Source of the DNA: Rotaria macrura
Lineage: Eukaryota; Rotifera; Eurotatoria; Philodinida; Philodinidae
Assembly: GCA_900239685.1 (NCBI GenBank)
Contig: OENT01000078.1
Location: 124,001 to 188,000, forward strand
Direction: 5' to 3'
Length of the DNA: 64,000 bases
Program-made: the position numbers and the translations under genes
In this document: positions 1 to 12,345 of the stretch, piece by piece
How the letters are laid out: each line of letters opens with the position of its first letter
Position numbering within the stretch: the stretch's first letter is position 1
The notes under the pieces: generated by a model
Database searches by the model: none
Told to the model about the DNA's origin: nothing
What the model saw: only the letters and a program-made list of their open reading frames with translations

Positions 1-1
1 T

Positions 2-289
2 ATCCTTGAGCATAGCATCTTGAAAGAGACATTTTTTTCACCGCCCGTTCCCAAAGTTGGAATGGCCAAGCGTAGTCCTGCCACTTCCCTACCTCAATTA
101 GTTAAAAAAATTGAGCCTATCCTAGAGGAAAATCGTCCCACCGCCTATGGAAATACAATATCTACTTGGTCATCAGTCCCATTCTTTAAAAATAAGATGC
201 ATAAATTTGCAGAATATCTGTCATCACTGCACATCACGAAACATTTGAACTGGTTCAAACATATCTTATTCAATCCAATAATAGAGTGA
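2..289 (+). CDS. 3' end of an unrecognised protein-coding gene (partial)
   Basis: The frame is open from the window edge to a TGA at 287-289, giving about 95 residues with no internal methionine that must be the start, so this is most likely the last exon or exon end of a gene beginning upstream. The peptide is mixed polar and basic with a proline-rich beginning (SPPVPKVG) and a Trp/Phe-rich tail; no domain, membrane segment or catalytic motif is recognisable. It could also be a chance ORF, but its length and composition in AT-rich DNA favour coding. The gene ends about 140 bp before the hAT-type MITE. Confidence 0.45.
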   Translation: MLEHSILKETFFSPPVPKVGMAKRSPATSLPQLVKKIEPILEENRPTAYGNTISTWSSVPFFKNKMHKFAEYLSSLHITKHLNWFKHILFNPIIE

Positions 290-430
290 AGATTGTTAAG
301 GTTAGCAATTGATATAGAATTCTATTACCATATTGTAAGAATAATTACCATGAAAACAGTAACTCATGCCAGCTATGTTCCATCTCCTGCACACAGACGT
401 GATAAAATCTGTGAAAAATCATGTACACTA

Positions 431-1474
431 GTTCAGTACAGAGCTCCGAATGGGATGGGACAATCCCATCCCATCCCATTGGACAAAATTACTTCTTCCT
501 CCTAAATATCCCATGCAACGTGTTGGGACGAAACATAGATCGATGGGATGGGACAAATTATTTGTCTTGAATGTCCCATGGGACGAAACATGGATCTATG
601 GGATGGGATGGGATGAAAGATTCGTCCCATGGGACGATTATATGGATTTTTCGATTATGATATTTCTTGTAAAAACAATGATGTTCGTAGACATTGACGA
701 GAATCAATCTCATTTTTCGTTCTTGTTTTCTATTGAGGGTTGTTCTTCGATCATGTGCCGATTCCCGCATCATCATGATGAGTCCTTTGTGATAAAAGTC
801 TCATGAATTTCCAGTGATGTTTAGACTTCAAAAACAAAGAAAATTTGGAAGTTTCGAAAAGTCCAAGCCTCTGGGTTCTGAATTGTTCGGCGCTCCCAAA
901 AATTATCTAATACGCGTAGTTTCTGAAAATTACAATATCTCTTGAAATTTTGGTTTCACTACTGTGTATAAATAGCGTCAACGGAAACTTTGGAAATTTT
1001 GATAATATCCTTCTTCGAGAATATAAATATACCTATGAATTTCATAAAGAAAATAGGATTTCTTTTTTGCGCTCAGCCTCACTTTGTGCTTATTTAGCTT
1101 TAGAACAGTTCCTTGACGAAACATTTCTACTTCAAATATCCTTGAACTTCGTGACGAATCAGAAAGGCAAGGAATGAAGTAGAAAAACGTTGATGTATTT
1201 TTAAGAATAATGTGGTTCTAAAGCATTACTGTTGTGCTAATTAATCTTTCAGTGTTGTCGAGGATACAAAGGAAATTAAGCTAATTCTTCTTCTATTTAT
1301 TAAAATAATTAGATTGTATTTGAAAAGTGAAAAAATAGAAGAGTTTTCAGCAATAGGAAAATTTTGCAATATATTTGATAAACGATAGAATTTCATATTG
1401 CATGAAAATCCTATGGGACGAGATAGGATGGGATTGAATGACTTTCAAATCCCATTCGGAGCTCTGGTTCAGTA
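431..1474. mobile_element. hAT-type MITE 1 with perfect 8-bp target duplication
   Basis: The element spans 439-1466 (1028 bp). Both ends carry the terminal inverted repeat CAGAGCTCCGAATGGGAT, identical over 18 bp, and it is flanked on both sides by the direct repeat GTTCAGTA (431-438 and 1467-1474). An 8-bp duplication and a TIR beginning CAGAG are characteristic of the hAT superfamily. The subterminal regions are full of TGGGATGGGA and its complement TCCCATCCCA. No transposase-like reading frame is visible, so it must depend on an enzyme supplied elsewhere. The exact duplication suggests fairly recent insertion. Confidence 0.88.
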
Positions 1475-1722
1475 GTTACGGAAGACAAATTTTCTAACTT
1501 CGAGATAATAGTCAACTGAAAGCAAAAGTTTTATACAGTTTGACAGTGACATCGAACGAGGTATAACGCCCTCTGTGTTTGATACGTATTTGATTACTCA
1601 TTCGTTGAACCGGTGACTAGTGAATAAGGTGTTAGTATTTTTTAAAATTGCATGGTAGTCTCTCATTAAGTTTTGATATCATCTGCTAGTTAATTCTTTT
1701 CTCTCCTTGTTCTACTTCTAAG

Positions 1723-4040
1723 ATGTCAAATTCACCGACAATAGGTATTCTAGGTGGTGGTATAGGTGGTCTTGCAGCAGCTTATTATCTCTCACAAAAA
1801 GTAGCACGCTCTCAAATTCCTCACTTACGCATCGTACTCTTCGAAAGATCATCGCGTTTGGGTGGTTGGATACATTCGAAACAACTTGAAAAGAAATATG
1901 AATCACATATATTCGAACTTGGTGCACGAACATTACGTCTCCATAGTGGTATTGCGTCGTCAAATAATCATTCAACAATCAATACATTAAAATTACTTGA
2001 ACAACTTAATATATTTAATGAACAATTTTGTCCTGTTGAGAAAACATCGGCAGCATATAAAAATCGACTTATTTATCATAAGAAAAATTTAATCAATCTC
2101 AATGATTTATCACTAATTTTTGGTGGAAAACCATTACGTTATCCACCGATTTTTTATCTACTTTACGAATATTTTTCTGAGAAAGGCCGACTCACAGTTC
2201 ACGATGAAACAATAAAATCATTTATTTATCGTCGCTTTGGTAAAAGCAGAGTTTTGCTGTTTTTTTTTAGTTTCTTTAAAAATACAAAAATCTCTCTATC
2301 GATTCGTTTCGTTCTTTGCTTCAATAGGTCATGTTCTTGCTGAAGACATTGTTGAATATTTACTTGATCCACTTCTAAAAGGCATCTATGCTGGCAGTGT
2401 AACAGATTTAAGTGCTCGGAGTGTATTGAAAAAATTTTTTAATCTTGAACAACGCTATGGTTCAATTATAGCTGGTATATTAAAAACACGAAAAGAAAAA
2501 CAAAATGAAGATCCAATACATTTTCTTTTCAATGACTTGAATTTAAAAGATTATTCAACATTATTGAATAAATATCCAATTTATTATTTACGTGATGGAT
2601 TAGAAACAATTGTTAAAGCACTAGTCAATCATCTTCAATCATTGCCCAATGTTGAATTAAAATTGAATCAATCCATTAGACAAATACAATATCTAGAAGA
2701 TGACAATAACCATATTGAAATTTTAACACAATCGAAAGAGAAATATCGTATGGATCATTTGATTAGTGCTATACCAGCATTTGAATTAGGAAACTATCTT
2801 GATAATAAAAAACATGAAATTCTACGAGATAGATTGAATCGAATACCATTTGTTAATATGATTGTTATTAATTTACTTTTTGAGAAAGAAGATATTTTTC
2901 CTCAGGCAGCATTCGGTTATTTAATTCCATCACGTGAAAATTCACATTTACTCGGAGTTCTATTCGATTCATGTATACGTCATGCAACTGATAGACAAAA
3001 ACGTGGATCACAATTAACAGTTATGATGGGTGGAGCATGGTTCGATCAATTAAGACTAGGCCAATGTACCGATGAACAAATAATGCATATAGCTATGAAT
3101 GAATTAAAAATCCAAATGAAATTAAATGAGAAACCATTGTTCTATTTGATATCAAGACTTAATAGAGCCATACCAGTATGTTAATTCAAGCTTTAAAATT
3201 TATTTTTAAGTGTAATATTCATCTCAGTCTCATTATAAGTACTGATCAGCTTTTGGAGTAACAGCCGATTATGACAAGATTATTGTCACGGCTGTCTCTC
3301 ATTTATCTATGATGGATTTTAGTTCTAGAATTCAGAAGTGACTCATGAGAAAAATTCACCAATCTTTCATTTACTATTGACTCAAGACTAGTTGCAGTAC
3401 TGAGACATCAAACAATCATGAATTATTTCTTCGAATAGACGGAAATGTTTTTCAATGAATGCCATAGAAAATGAATAATTCATCGTCGTGTTTCATAGTA
3501 GTAGACTTTTTTCTTCGATTAAAATTAGATATCTACGAAATAAATTCTTCAATTATATTCTGAATGATTTGTTTAATAGATTATTCAAATAACAAGATTT
3601 TCTCTTGCACGAAAATATTTCATGGTATAAAATTCGTGATATACGATATCAAAATGACCTATATTGAGTAAGGATTGCACGAGAATAGAAGTCTTCATCA
3701 GTTGTACGTTGAGATTTCAGACATAGACTGGGAAATGTGCAAGCAAGAGTAATTTGTCGACAAAAATGTAGACAAATTGAAAAATTGATCTGTTTTTTTC
3801 ATAATTATTTTATTATAAAATGAGTGTGTTCATAGATAACTGTTTTTTTCGTATGTTTAGAATTATAATGTCGGTCATGAGGATGTGCTTGATGACATAA
3901 ATACTCTTATTCGACGTCATAACATACCAATAACACTTGTTGGAAATTCATATCGTGGTATTGGTGTTAATGATGTGATTTTTGACGCTCGACTCGAAGT
4001 GGAATATCTAAATTTACAGACTATGAAAAGAAAAGAGTGA
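1723..4040 (+). CDS. PPOX: Protoporphyrinogen oxidase (PPOX), 3 exons
   Basis: Oxidises protoporphyrinogen IX to protoporphyrin IX, the penultimate step of haem synthesis, normally at the mitochondrial inner membrane with FAD. Exons 1723-2239, 2328-3175 and 3861-4040 join in phase to 514 aa (human PPOX is 477). The N-terminus has the FAD dinucleotide-binding motif GILGGGIGGLAAAYYL (residues about 8-23). The middle has the family pattern DPLLKGIYAGS and DHLISAIPA. The last exon carries IPNYNVGHEDVL and the FAD-contact segment VGNSYRGIGVND. Introns are 88 and 685 bp, both GT-AG. I chose the first ATG because the FAD motif begins seven residues later. No inactivating change was seen. The tandem GILT genes follow only 116 bp downstream on the same strand. 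Confidence 0.93.
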
Positions 4041-4156
4041 GCTTGTCTGAATGTTAAGTAGATTAGTTACTTTTGTTAAAATTTGTTTTAACTATCAAGT
4101 TTTTGTTGTCTGTCAATGGATGTGTTTTTTTTTCTTTCAGATAATACTTTAGCTTT

Positions 4157-6505
4157 ATGTACGTCATATTTTTCATCACAACTGCACTTCTTTTATTGGT
4201 TGGCAATGGCTTGACTATTGACTGTCCACGTTCACAATCAAAATGGTGTAAAACGAAAGAAATTGCCCGGGCTTGTAATGTATGTAAAAAATCGCAATAA
4301 GAGAAAAGATTTGTATTTTTTTTGTTTCGGAAACATTCTTCTCTTAGGTAGTTGAAAAATGTGCAAAACATGTTTGGAAATTGCGTGCAGACAATGATCG
4401 TGTTAATTTATCAATTTACTATGAAACACTCTGTCCTGATTGTCGACAATTTATATCAACACAAGTTTGGAATACTTATCAATCTATACTCGATATCGTT
4501 AATATTAAGTTTATTCCATATGGAAATGCTCGAGAACTATATCGACCGGAAACCCAACTGTATCAATTCTATTGTCAACATGGTGCTGACGAATGTTATG
4601 GCAATTTAATTCATGTAAATAAGAAACATTAGTAGCTATGAGCGATTCTATACATTAGGGATGTGATTATTTCTAGAATTTAATAGAACAAATCCATGAT
4701 GCACCCTTCTAAATTTGTTGAGAAACTAACGTTAACGATAAGAGAGATAACCTATATCGGCAATATAAAATACTCACGTAATTAAATAAGATATTCGATA
4801 CACTTCTCTGGAAAGTCTCACTCTTTACCGTCAAGCGGTTTGTTCCTGTAATACGACACTTTCCTGATTAAGTTCGTCAAAAAATGTTTTTCTAGATAGA
4901 CAAATCCTAATGCAAATGCACATTTTTCTGCTGATTAAGACTTTGATGTTTTCTCTTTAAAAAAAAAGATGTCGTCTCAGCATCGAAAACTGGGTTTTAA
5001 ACTGTTGAAAAATCATCTTTGAATTTGCTGAGCGAGAGTTTTGTTTCAAAAACTGCTAAAGGGTACACCATTCGCCACAGAATCTGATTCTCTAAAGAAC
5101 GGCCTGTTTAAATTTTACTATCATCTTAAGAACAATTTGTAATTTTTTCTATAGTTTCTAACTTACTATCCAGTTAATGTGCTCTTATTTCTATGTAGCA
5201 ACTAGATTCTTTCATGGAACGATATATGTACGACAGAGACCAATCTGTATGAAAATAAACATTTCTCCGTTCGTTAAGTGCCTCAAATTAGGTCAGCAAA
5301 AAGTAATGTTGCAGCGTCAGGTTTGAACAAACAAACAGGTACATTTCGAATAAAGAATACTCCTTTGAAGAAATTTACACTATTGAACATTCTTAGAACG
5401 ATCCAAAGTTAGTGACGATGAGACATCATTATTCTATAGAACTTTTGCACCATCGTCGTTTTCCAGATATTTACTAGTTATTCTCAAACAACAGAGCTCG
5501 ATTTTTCTTTTATACATGATATCATTGTAATAAAAGTTCGATTTTAAGACGACGTTGCGATAGATGAAGATAAGATAATTCATAACTTTTCCATTATATT
5601 CACGCTTCATTCTACATTTTATGAAGATAGATGTTACCAGTGACATTTTTCACACTCCGACATGTAGTACAGTTATGTTTGGTAATTTTAAAAGGACAAA
5701 ATCCTAAATTTTACAAATATCTGAAAATCATTCAAATCTGTGTGATAATTCATGTATGTACATACATTTACTACAACTGACATTAATGAAGAGAAGAGTT
5801 TCCTAAGCGTCCTTTCCGGAAAGTAAGTACTTATATTTATCCTTGGCGTTAGTATACTGTCATCTTGAAACTAATTCTAAAATTTTTGGATTAACATCAA
5901 ATCATGAGAAAAGAGCTTTTTCGAACTACGAGTCCATTAGACAAAGAGAGCAACATCAACATCAAACCGAAAATATTCGTACTCCGGTATCCAATGATTT
6001 AGTCGATAAGTATTTATTCTACATGAATTTCACTTTATTTTAGACTTGTGTGATAAATTTCTATCCAAAGAGTGAACAACATATGGTAAAATGATGCTAA
6101 AAATGAAAATAAATTTAGTTCCTATATTTTTGTCTTTCATATTCAATCAGCCGTTTATCTATTGTACGGAATCAACTGATGGTGATGTCGAAACTGTTGC
6201 AACACAATGTGCACAAAAATCAAGCATAGATTATGATCAAATCACTGCTTGTACTCACAGTCGTTTAGGCAATCAATTACAACATGCATATGCTGTTGAA
6301 ACTGAAAGTCTTCAACCAGCACATCAATATGTACCCTGGATAACACTTAATGGTGAACATACTGATGATATGCAAAAGCAAGCTGAAAGCGATCTTATTG
6401 GACTCATTTGTACATCATATAAAGTCAACAAGAATAATTTAAATTATTTTCGACGATAAGAATTTTCTTTTCTAGGGATCTGATCCTCCTGTTCAATGCA
6501 AATGA
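4157..6505 (+). CDS. GILT-like lysosomal thiol reductase, copy 1 (5 exons)
   Basis: Gamma-interferon-inducible lysosomal thiol reductase family; members reduce protein disulphides in lysosomes and can be secreted. Exons 4157-4279, 4348-4614, 6044-6085, 6151-6423 and 6476-6505 join in phase to 244 aa. Residues 1-20 are a hydrophobic signal peptide. The active-site CXXC is CPDC at residues 70-73. The GILT signature CQHG-x2-EC-x2-N-x4-C is complete at 117-132, split by intron 2. The downstream part has the LGNQLQHAYAVET and VPWITLNGEHT blocks typical of the family. Intron 2 is 1429 bp, against 75 bp in the neighbouring copy. Intron 4 has a weak donor (GTCAAC); if it is retained, translation stops after VNKNNLNYFRR. 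Confidence 0.9.
4615..6043 (+). other. Expanded intron 2 of GILT copy 1
   Basis: This 1429-bp intron sits at exactly the position of a 75-bp intron in the adjacent paralog. It is AT-rich with short ORFs in several frames but none resembling a known protein. I could not identify terminal inverted repeats or a target-site duplication that would show a single insertion. It may be a decayed mobile element or the remains of DNA lying between diverged copies. Confidence 0.6.
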
Positions 6506-7683
6506 AACTTGTGAACGATAATGCTGTTGTTTTTCCTACATTTGTTTTTTGTGACTTGATGATAATTCTTCATTCTCGTTCCTTTCATATTTGACATAAA
6601 TCTACCCATTATTTACTTTGTGAAAAAAGGTAATAAACTATTTCGTTTTCTTATTTTCATACAGCATTCGATATTTGAGATAATATTTTTCAAGACATTA
6701 AGGAAAAACCTTTTCTTTGTACTCATAAGTTCTTCTCGTCGAATGAAAATAATATCAAAATTACGAAAAATAGTTTGAAGTACCGCTAAAACTATGTAAT
6801 ACATCAAGTCAATCTTTGTTTAAATAGAGTATTCATCAAAGAATACACATGTATTGTACATCATGCATGATATCGATTAGGATATCCTTCAAAAATCAAA
6901 CGAGAATTATTTATGTTATTGTCAGGATCTGTTTCTTGATCGAGTGATTTGGTACGGATCTTCTTGTGCAAGTCGAGTTATAAAGAGAAGTAGAGATGAT
7001 TCGAGACGTCATGCGTTTATCGAGTTGGTTCAAATTCGGCTATGCGTCCTGACAATCACTTATGTTATGCAATTGATGTTCATCGTCTTGACGTGTTAAT
7101 CACAAGTAACATCGATTACTCGTTCTTAATAATTAAATGATCACTTCGAAGGAACAAGTTACTTAGGTTGTGAGCTATCTAATGATAAATATGTACATAT
7201 TATTTAAATTTTCTTTTTAAGAAGTCGACTCTATTTCTTAATTATGAACATATAAACAACAAATATAAATCGGTGACAAATACCCTGTGTAGTTTATTCA
7301 TGACTCAATGTGAAAAAAATAATTTTAATTTACTGGGGCCGCTGTTTGATGTAAGAGTATTGAAAATCTTCGACGTACAATTGTTGCAGTTTTTTTCTCG
7401 CAGAGATCCATGAAGGACTGATACACACAAGTTAACTAACTCCATTGAAATACTGTGATTAGTCGAGCCGAACCCTCTTCGTACAATTTGATACGCTCGA
7501 TTTTCGAACGACCCATAGAATATTTTTCTTTCATTCGTTATCATGCCTTTTGTTATTCTTAATGTCAGAACAGATTAAAAAAAAGTTACTAAGTAATGAT
7601 AACGTTCTATTTTTATTAATAAAACGTTGATATAATGTTATCAAAATTATTCGTATCATTTTATTTCGTACTTTCTTTCCATA

Positions 7684-8741
7684 ATGTATACAACGCTTAT
7701 ATTTTCGACAATTCTCTTTGCTTGTATTCATGATATTTCAACAATAAATTGTCCAACATCATCATCTGAGTGGTGTCAAAGTAAAAAAGTTGCGCAAGTT
7801 TGTGGTGTATGTATCTGAAACTCTCTTGATGCTTTGTTCGGACTTGTTATTTGATTTGCTTTTTTTATATCAGGTCACTAAACAATGTAAAAAATATGTT
7901 TGGAAAACTAATAATGGAAATGATAAAGTGAACTTTACACTTTATTATGAAACACTTTGTCCTGATTGTCGACATTTTATGACAACTCAGCTTTGGAGTG
8001 CTTATCAAAATATTCTTGATATTGTCAATATAACTATTGTCCCGTATGGAAATGCCCACGAAACTTATGAACCAAAAACTCAACTCTATCAATTTGTATG
8101 TCAACATGGTCCTGAAGAATGTTTAGGAAATCTAATTCATGTATGAATACGAAACTATAAATAACTACTTCTAGTTTTATTTTTCGACCGAACCAACACG
8201 TTTTCTTCGTTCTAGGCTTGTGTTCTTAATTATTATCCAACTATTGAACAATATATGGTAAGAATAATTCAACATGGACTCATTTTCATCATGAAGTTTT
8301 TTGGTCTCTTTAGCCGTTCGTTTATTGTGCCGAATCGACAACTGGAGATGTGAGAACTGTTGCTATCGAATGTGCAGAACAGGCGAAAATTGATTTCAGT
8401 AAAATTGATGCATGTACTAATAGTACATTAGGAAACCAATTACAACATAAGTATGCTGTTCAAACAGAAAGTCTTCAACCACCACATAAATATGTACCAT
8501 GGATAACAGTTAATGGCGAGCATACAGAAACAATGGAAAAAGAAGCCGAAAAAAATCTAATTAAGCTCATATGCAAAACTTATAAAGTAAAGAAAAAAAT
8601 TTCAAATTATTCATTGAGTATATCATCGAAGAGATAAACATGCCTACTTACAACATTCTTTTTCAATACATCAGACGCAAAATATATCTTTTGCCTTTTT
8701 TTTAGGGTTCCAATCCGCCTGCTGAATGCAAGAAGTATTAA
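7684..8741 (+). CDS. GILT-like lysosomal thiol reductase, copy 2 (5 exons)
   Basis: Second member of the tandem GILT pair. Exons 7684-7806, 7874-8140, 8216-8257, 8314-8586 and 8706-8741 join in phase to 246 aa. The first four exons are exactly the same lengths as in copy 1 (123, 267, 42 and 273 nt), and intron phases agree. It has a hydrophobic signal peptide, CPDC at residues 70-73, the complete signature CQHG-PE-EC-LG-N-LIHA-C, and the VPWITVNGEHT block. It differs from copy 1 by substitutions throughout and a slightly longer tail (CKKY). AATAAA at 8780-8785 is a plausible polyadenylation signal. Both copies keep all expected cysteines, so both look functional. Confidence 0.92.
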
Positions 8742-9099
8742 CAGATATCTATGCAACAATATTGCATAAATTTTTTGACAATAAAAAAAAATAAATGCCT
8801 TTTTTATTGCTTGATTTTATTCTTAATAAAAGAAACAGAAAAGTATTATATATTTATTGAAAAAGGTCATCCGTGCAAATAGTCTTTATTCTATACAAGT
8901 TTCGATTCTTATACTTCTATTTTTCATTAATTATATTTGTTGTATAGATAAAAAAAGTAGCACAACACGTACATGTATTTATATTGATAAAGATTGTAAT
9001 TTTTCCTTGAAGAAAATATGCATACTATTCTTAGAACATAAAAATGATTCGTTTGTATCAATTTGTATTTCCTATCATTGTAAAAACTATTTTCAGACG

Positions 9100-10362
9100 A
9101 TGCATCAACGATGGAATTTAAATCAATACGTAACTTATGCTTTATTAACACTTGTTTTTCTTTCATCATGGACAGATATAAATGGAATATTTGCCGAATT
9201 ACCACATATCGTTTTAACTCAACCTGAAAGTTGGAGATTAGGTGCGAATCTAGCACTCATTACAAATCTTGGGAATATTGCACCATTCGTACTCGTTCTA
9301 ATAAAATGTTTTTATCGCAAGCGTTCACTCAATCCAGTACCAATTAATTATGTTGTTATACTTATTGGTATGGTTTCATGTCTTCTATTAATCTTTTTTT
9401 GGTCGCACACAACAATAGTCGTCAATGAGAAACGTAGTACAGCGCTGTTAATTCTTGCATTTTTCCTTTCATTACTCGATTGTACATCGTCGATTTCGTT
9501 TGCTGATTATATGCATCGATTTCGAAAAGAATTTACGAATACACTGTTTCTTGGTGAAAGTCTTACATCTATTCTACCAAGTCTATTGGCTGTTGCACAA
9601 GGTAACGGTCGAATTCGTTGTATTCAAACAACGAAGGGAACAAACACAACTGAAGCTGTTTATGAAACTGCACGATTTTCAGTCTCAATTTATTTTCTAT
9701 GTTTATTTATTCTGTTAACAATATCATTTGTTTCATTCGTACTACTACAATGGACATCGATTGCTCGAAGTACACATCAAATCGTACTAGAAGCATCACC
9801 AGAGAAAATCGATTCAATTTATAAAGATTCTAAACCTTTAAATAGATTATCGTATATTCTTCTTTCATTAGGATGTACTTATATAAGTTCCATACTATTT
9901 GGCATGATTCTTTCCATATCAACTTATGTTCTAATGCCATATGGACATCAAATTTTTTATTTAGGAACCATTATATCACCATGGATGTTAACCATCGTTT
10001 GGTTACTTGGTATGATAAAACCTATTCTCTCAAAACGTTATATATTAATTTTAATTATACTTGGTTCATTTACATTTGCATTCAGTATGTATGTTTCGTT
10101 TAAAAGTCCTTGTCCACCTTGGGTTGATACAACCAAAGGTAGTGTTTTAATTTTAATTGTATGGCTTAGTAATTATGTGCTATTGGGTTATCCACGTTTG
10201 GCTATTGCCAATCATGTACGAACATATTCATCGAATGGAATGTTCTGGTTCGGTGTTAATGTACAACTAGGCGCATTAATTGGATCGATTGTTGCTTATC
10301 TTTTAGTTGAAACGTTTTCGGTATTTCGTGAACGTATTCCATGTGAACAAATCACTTGTTAA
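9100..10362 (+). CDS. Riboflavin transporter, SLC52A/RFVT family (single exon)
   Basis: Plasma-membrane riboflavin carrier. The 420-aa product from the ATG at 9100 has about ten or eleven hydrophobic segments and the family hallmark SWTDINGIFAELP near the N-terminus (residues 23-35), followed by LGANLALITNLGNIAP; human members are about 445-470 aa. The frame is open upstream to about 8857 without an ATG, so I chose 9100; the preceding TTTCAG at 9091-9096 could be the acceptor of a 5'-UTR intron. The central loop (about residues 168-190) is polar, and the last membrane segments are well kept. An AATAAA signal lies at 10385-10390. It lies 358 bp after GILT copy 2 and converges with the HAND gene. 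Assigning human paralog 1, 2 or 3 is not possible from this. Confidence 0.9.
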   Translation: MHQRWNLNQYVTYALLTLVFLSSWTDINGIFAELPHIVLTQPESWRLGANLALITNLGNIAPFVLVLIKCFYRKRSLNPVPINYVVILIGMVSCLLLIFFWSHTTIVVNEKRSTALLILAFFLSLLDCTSSISFADYMHRFRKEFTNTLFLGESLTSILPSLLAVAQGNGRIRCIQTTKGTNTTEAVYETARFSVSIYFLCLFILLTISFVSFVLLQWTSIARSTHQIVLEASPEKIDSIYKDSKPLNRLSYILLSLGCTYISSILFGMILSISTYVLMPYGHQIFYLGTIISPWMLTIVWLLGMIKPILSKRYILILIILGSFTFAFSMYVSFKSPCPPWVDTTKGSVLILIVWLSNYVLLGYPRLAIANHVRTYSSNGMFWFGVNVQLGALIGSIVAYLLVETFSVFRERIPCEQITC

Positions 10363-12345
10363 ACAGTTGTTGTTCGTTTTATCAAATAAAATGTGTACAA
10401 TATGAAAACGAAAAGAAAAGGAAAAAAAGATTCGACTGTTCACTCGATGATATAGATTGGTATGCTACATAATCGTAGTTTGTCCATTAGATGACATCTC
10501 GTATCATTCCATTAGTAGTTTTGATGAATAATCATGCGGACGAACATTCAAGATTTATACGATCAGACATTTGTTTTTCATTCTCTTCAGTCAATAGATA
10601 AATGAAAGGAAGTGTCAAGTCAAAATTTCAACAATTTCTCTAACATAGATATCTGTTGCATAGTGCAATCTATCGACTCATTAGAAGAATGTTGCCTTTC
10701 TCGTTCAAATACAACATAAAACACGAAAGTAGGATAAACTCTACGACAATTTTGTATGTGAGAATCTTAATTTAGTGGTCGATCGCCTTGAATTTCAAAG
10801 GTTTTCGTAAGTATATTTAATTCATAGTAATTTATTACTAATTCTACAAGGGGTTCAGAGTCGATTATGATTTTTTCGATGTCTCGATTTTGAAATCTTT
10901 CCGTTCTTATAAATCTAAAAAGAGGAAATCAAAAGCGAAAATGAATATTCATATGTTGACATATAACTAATTTCTGTCCATAGACCTTATATATATATGT
11001 ATATTGTAGCATCCATATCAAATTTGAAGAAAATTCATAGGATGCACAATATCAATGATGAATAGCTTGAATCTTTAAACTCTAATGCATCGGAAAGATG
11101 TTCTTCAAAACTCGTGCAATTTCATATTGAAATATAGATATCTAAGACATAGAGCTATGCAGAAATTCAGATCACGGCACATGATTGAGATTTAACGTGA
11201 AGTTTCTTAAAATAGGGCAATTTTAAAATGCGTTAATTCAGCCGAATTCACGATTTATACTACATCACGTTATACAATCGCTCATAGACAGACACATTTG
11301 CATTCGTGCTCTTGTTAGTAGTTGTCTGTTGCAATCACTACGTTGAATCATACGCTATACTTATGTACGGTCATAATGAAAATTGATGGCACAATATACA
11401 TATAGACTTTTGTCATTATACGCGTGTACATTTATCATGAATATTGTTTATTTTATATTTTATGTGTTCTTAAAACATTCATATCTCATCTTTAGTTATC
11501 GAAAGATTTTATTTCAAAATAAAAATCTCGTTTGACTGTCTCCATTGAATTCTTTTTATATGATTTTTCTTTATAATAAAAGGCTATCTGACTTTTGATT
11601 TGGTAATTACTTGCATTCAATTACATAACCATCATCTCGAAAATTTTCATAGTAATGAAATCTTTTTCACGATTCCGGTAAACCTTTAAACGTCATTTTT
11701 ATTTATATAGTAAAGAGTTGTTGTCTTTAAAATGTTTGCATTTCATTTGTGATTAATTCAAATTAACCTTTTCTCTGCCTTTTTTTCTTTCATTCTGTCT
11801 TGAATAGACAATACATCGAATGATGATTGTCTATCTATCCGTCTTAATCATAATGATTGATACTGACCAGATCTCATGCTTTTGCTCTCGTTTTTCTTCT
11901 TCTTTTTTTTCTATTGTTGATTTAAGAGAAATTTTTCAAACAAAAAGAATAATTAATCGGGTATATTTTATTATCTAATAGTTACAATGAAAATTCTATC
12001 CACGCCATCGTTTTTTCGATTACTTTAACATAAATTACTCGATTTTTGTATCATGCGATGTTAAAGAAATAAAACAGATACAAAGTCAATTTTATTTAGT
12101 CATAAAACTCATTGATTTTTACCTATAGATAAATATATATATGTATAAATAGTCTTCATTTGATTAAATAGAAATCGATAAAACATTAAGATATGCTTTG
12201 AGTGCATTAAGATGAATTTCAATGAAAGTATTTAACATTTCTTTTCTTTCTTTTATTTTTATTTTGTACATTATCAAATCTTTATACACCACCGGCATAC
12301 AAAAAAAAAGAAGAAGAAGGAGAAAAGCGACACGACGGCAATGTA
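10363..12345. other. Intergenic, AT-rich, no gene recognised
   Basis: Convergent intergenic space between the riboflavin transporter (+) and the HAND gene (-). It contains long T-rich tracts and short AT dinucleotide runs (about 10988-11004 and 12127-12142) but no ORF, transposon terminus or structured RNA that I can support. Confidence 0.6.

Noticed and set aside
450-806. ORFs of 118 and 72 codons on opposite strands
   Set aside because: Both are inside MITE 1 and reflect its TGGGATGGGA repeats; no motif is present.
4352-4609. 85-codon plus-strand ORF overlapping GILT copy 1
   Set aside because: It is another frame of GILT exon 2, whose true frame carries CPDC and the GILT signature.
8857-9099. 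N-terminal extension of the riboflavin transporter frame
   Set aside because: Open but without an ATG; the peptide does not resemble the family, and the conserved protein begins just after 9100.
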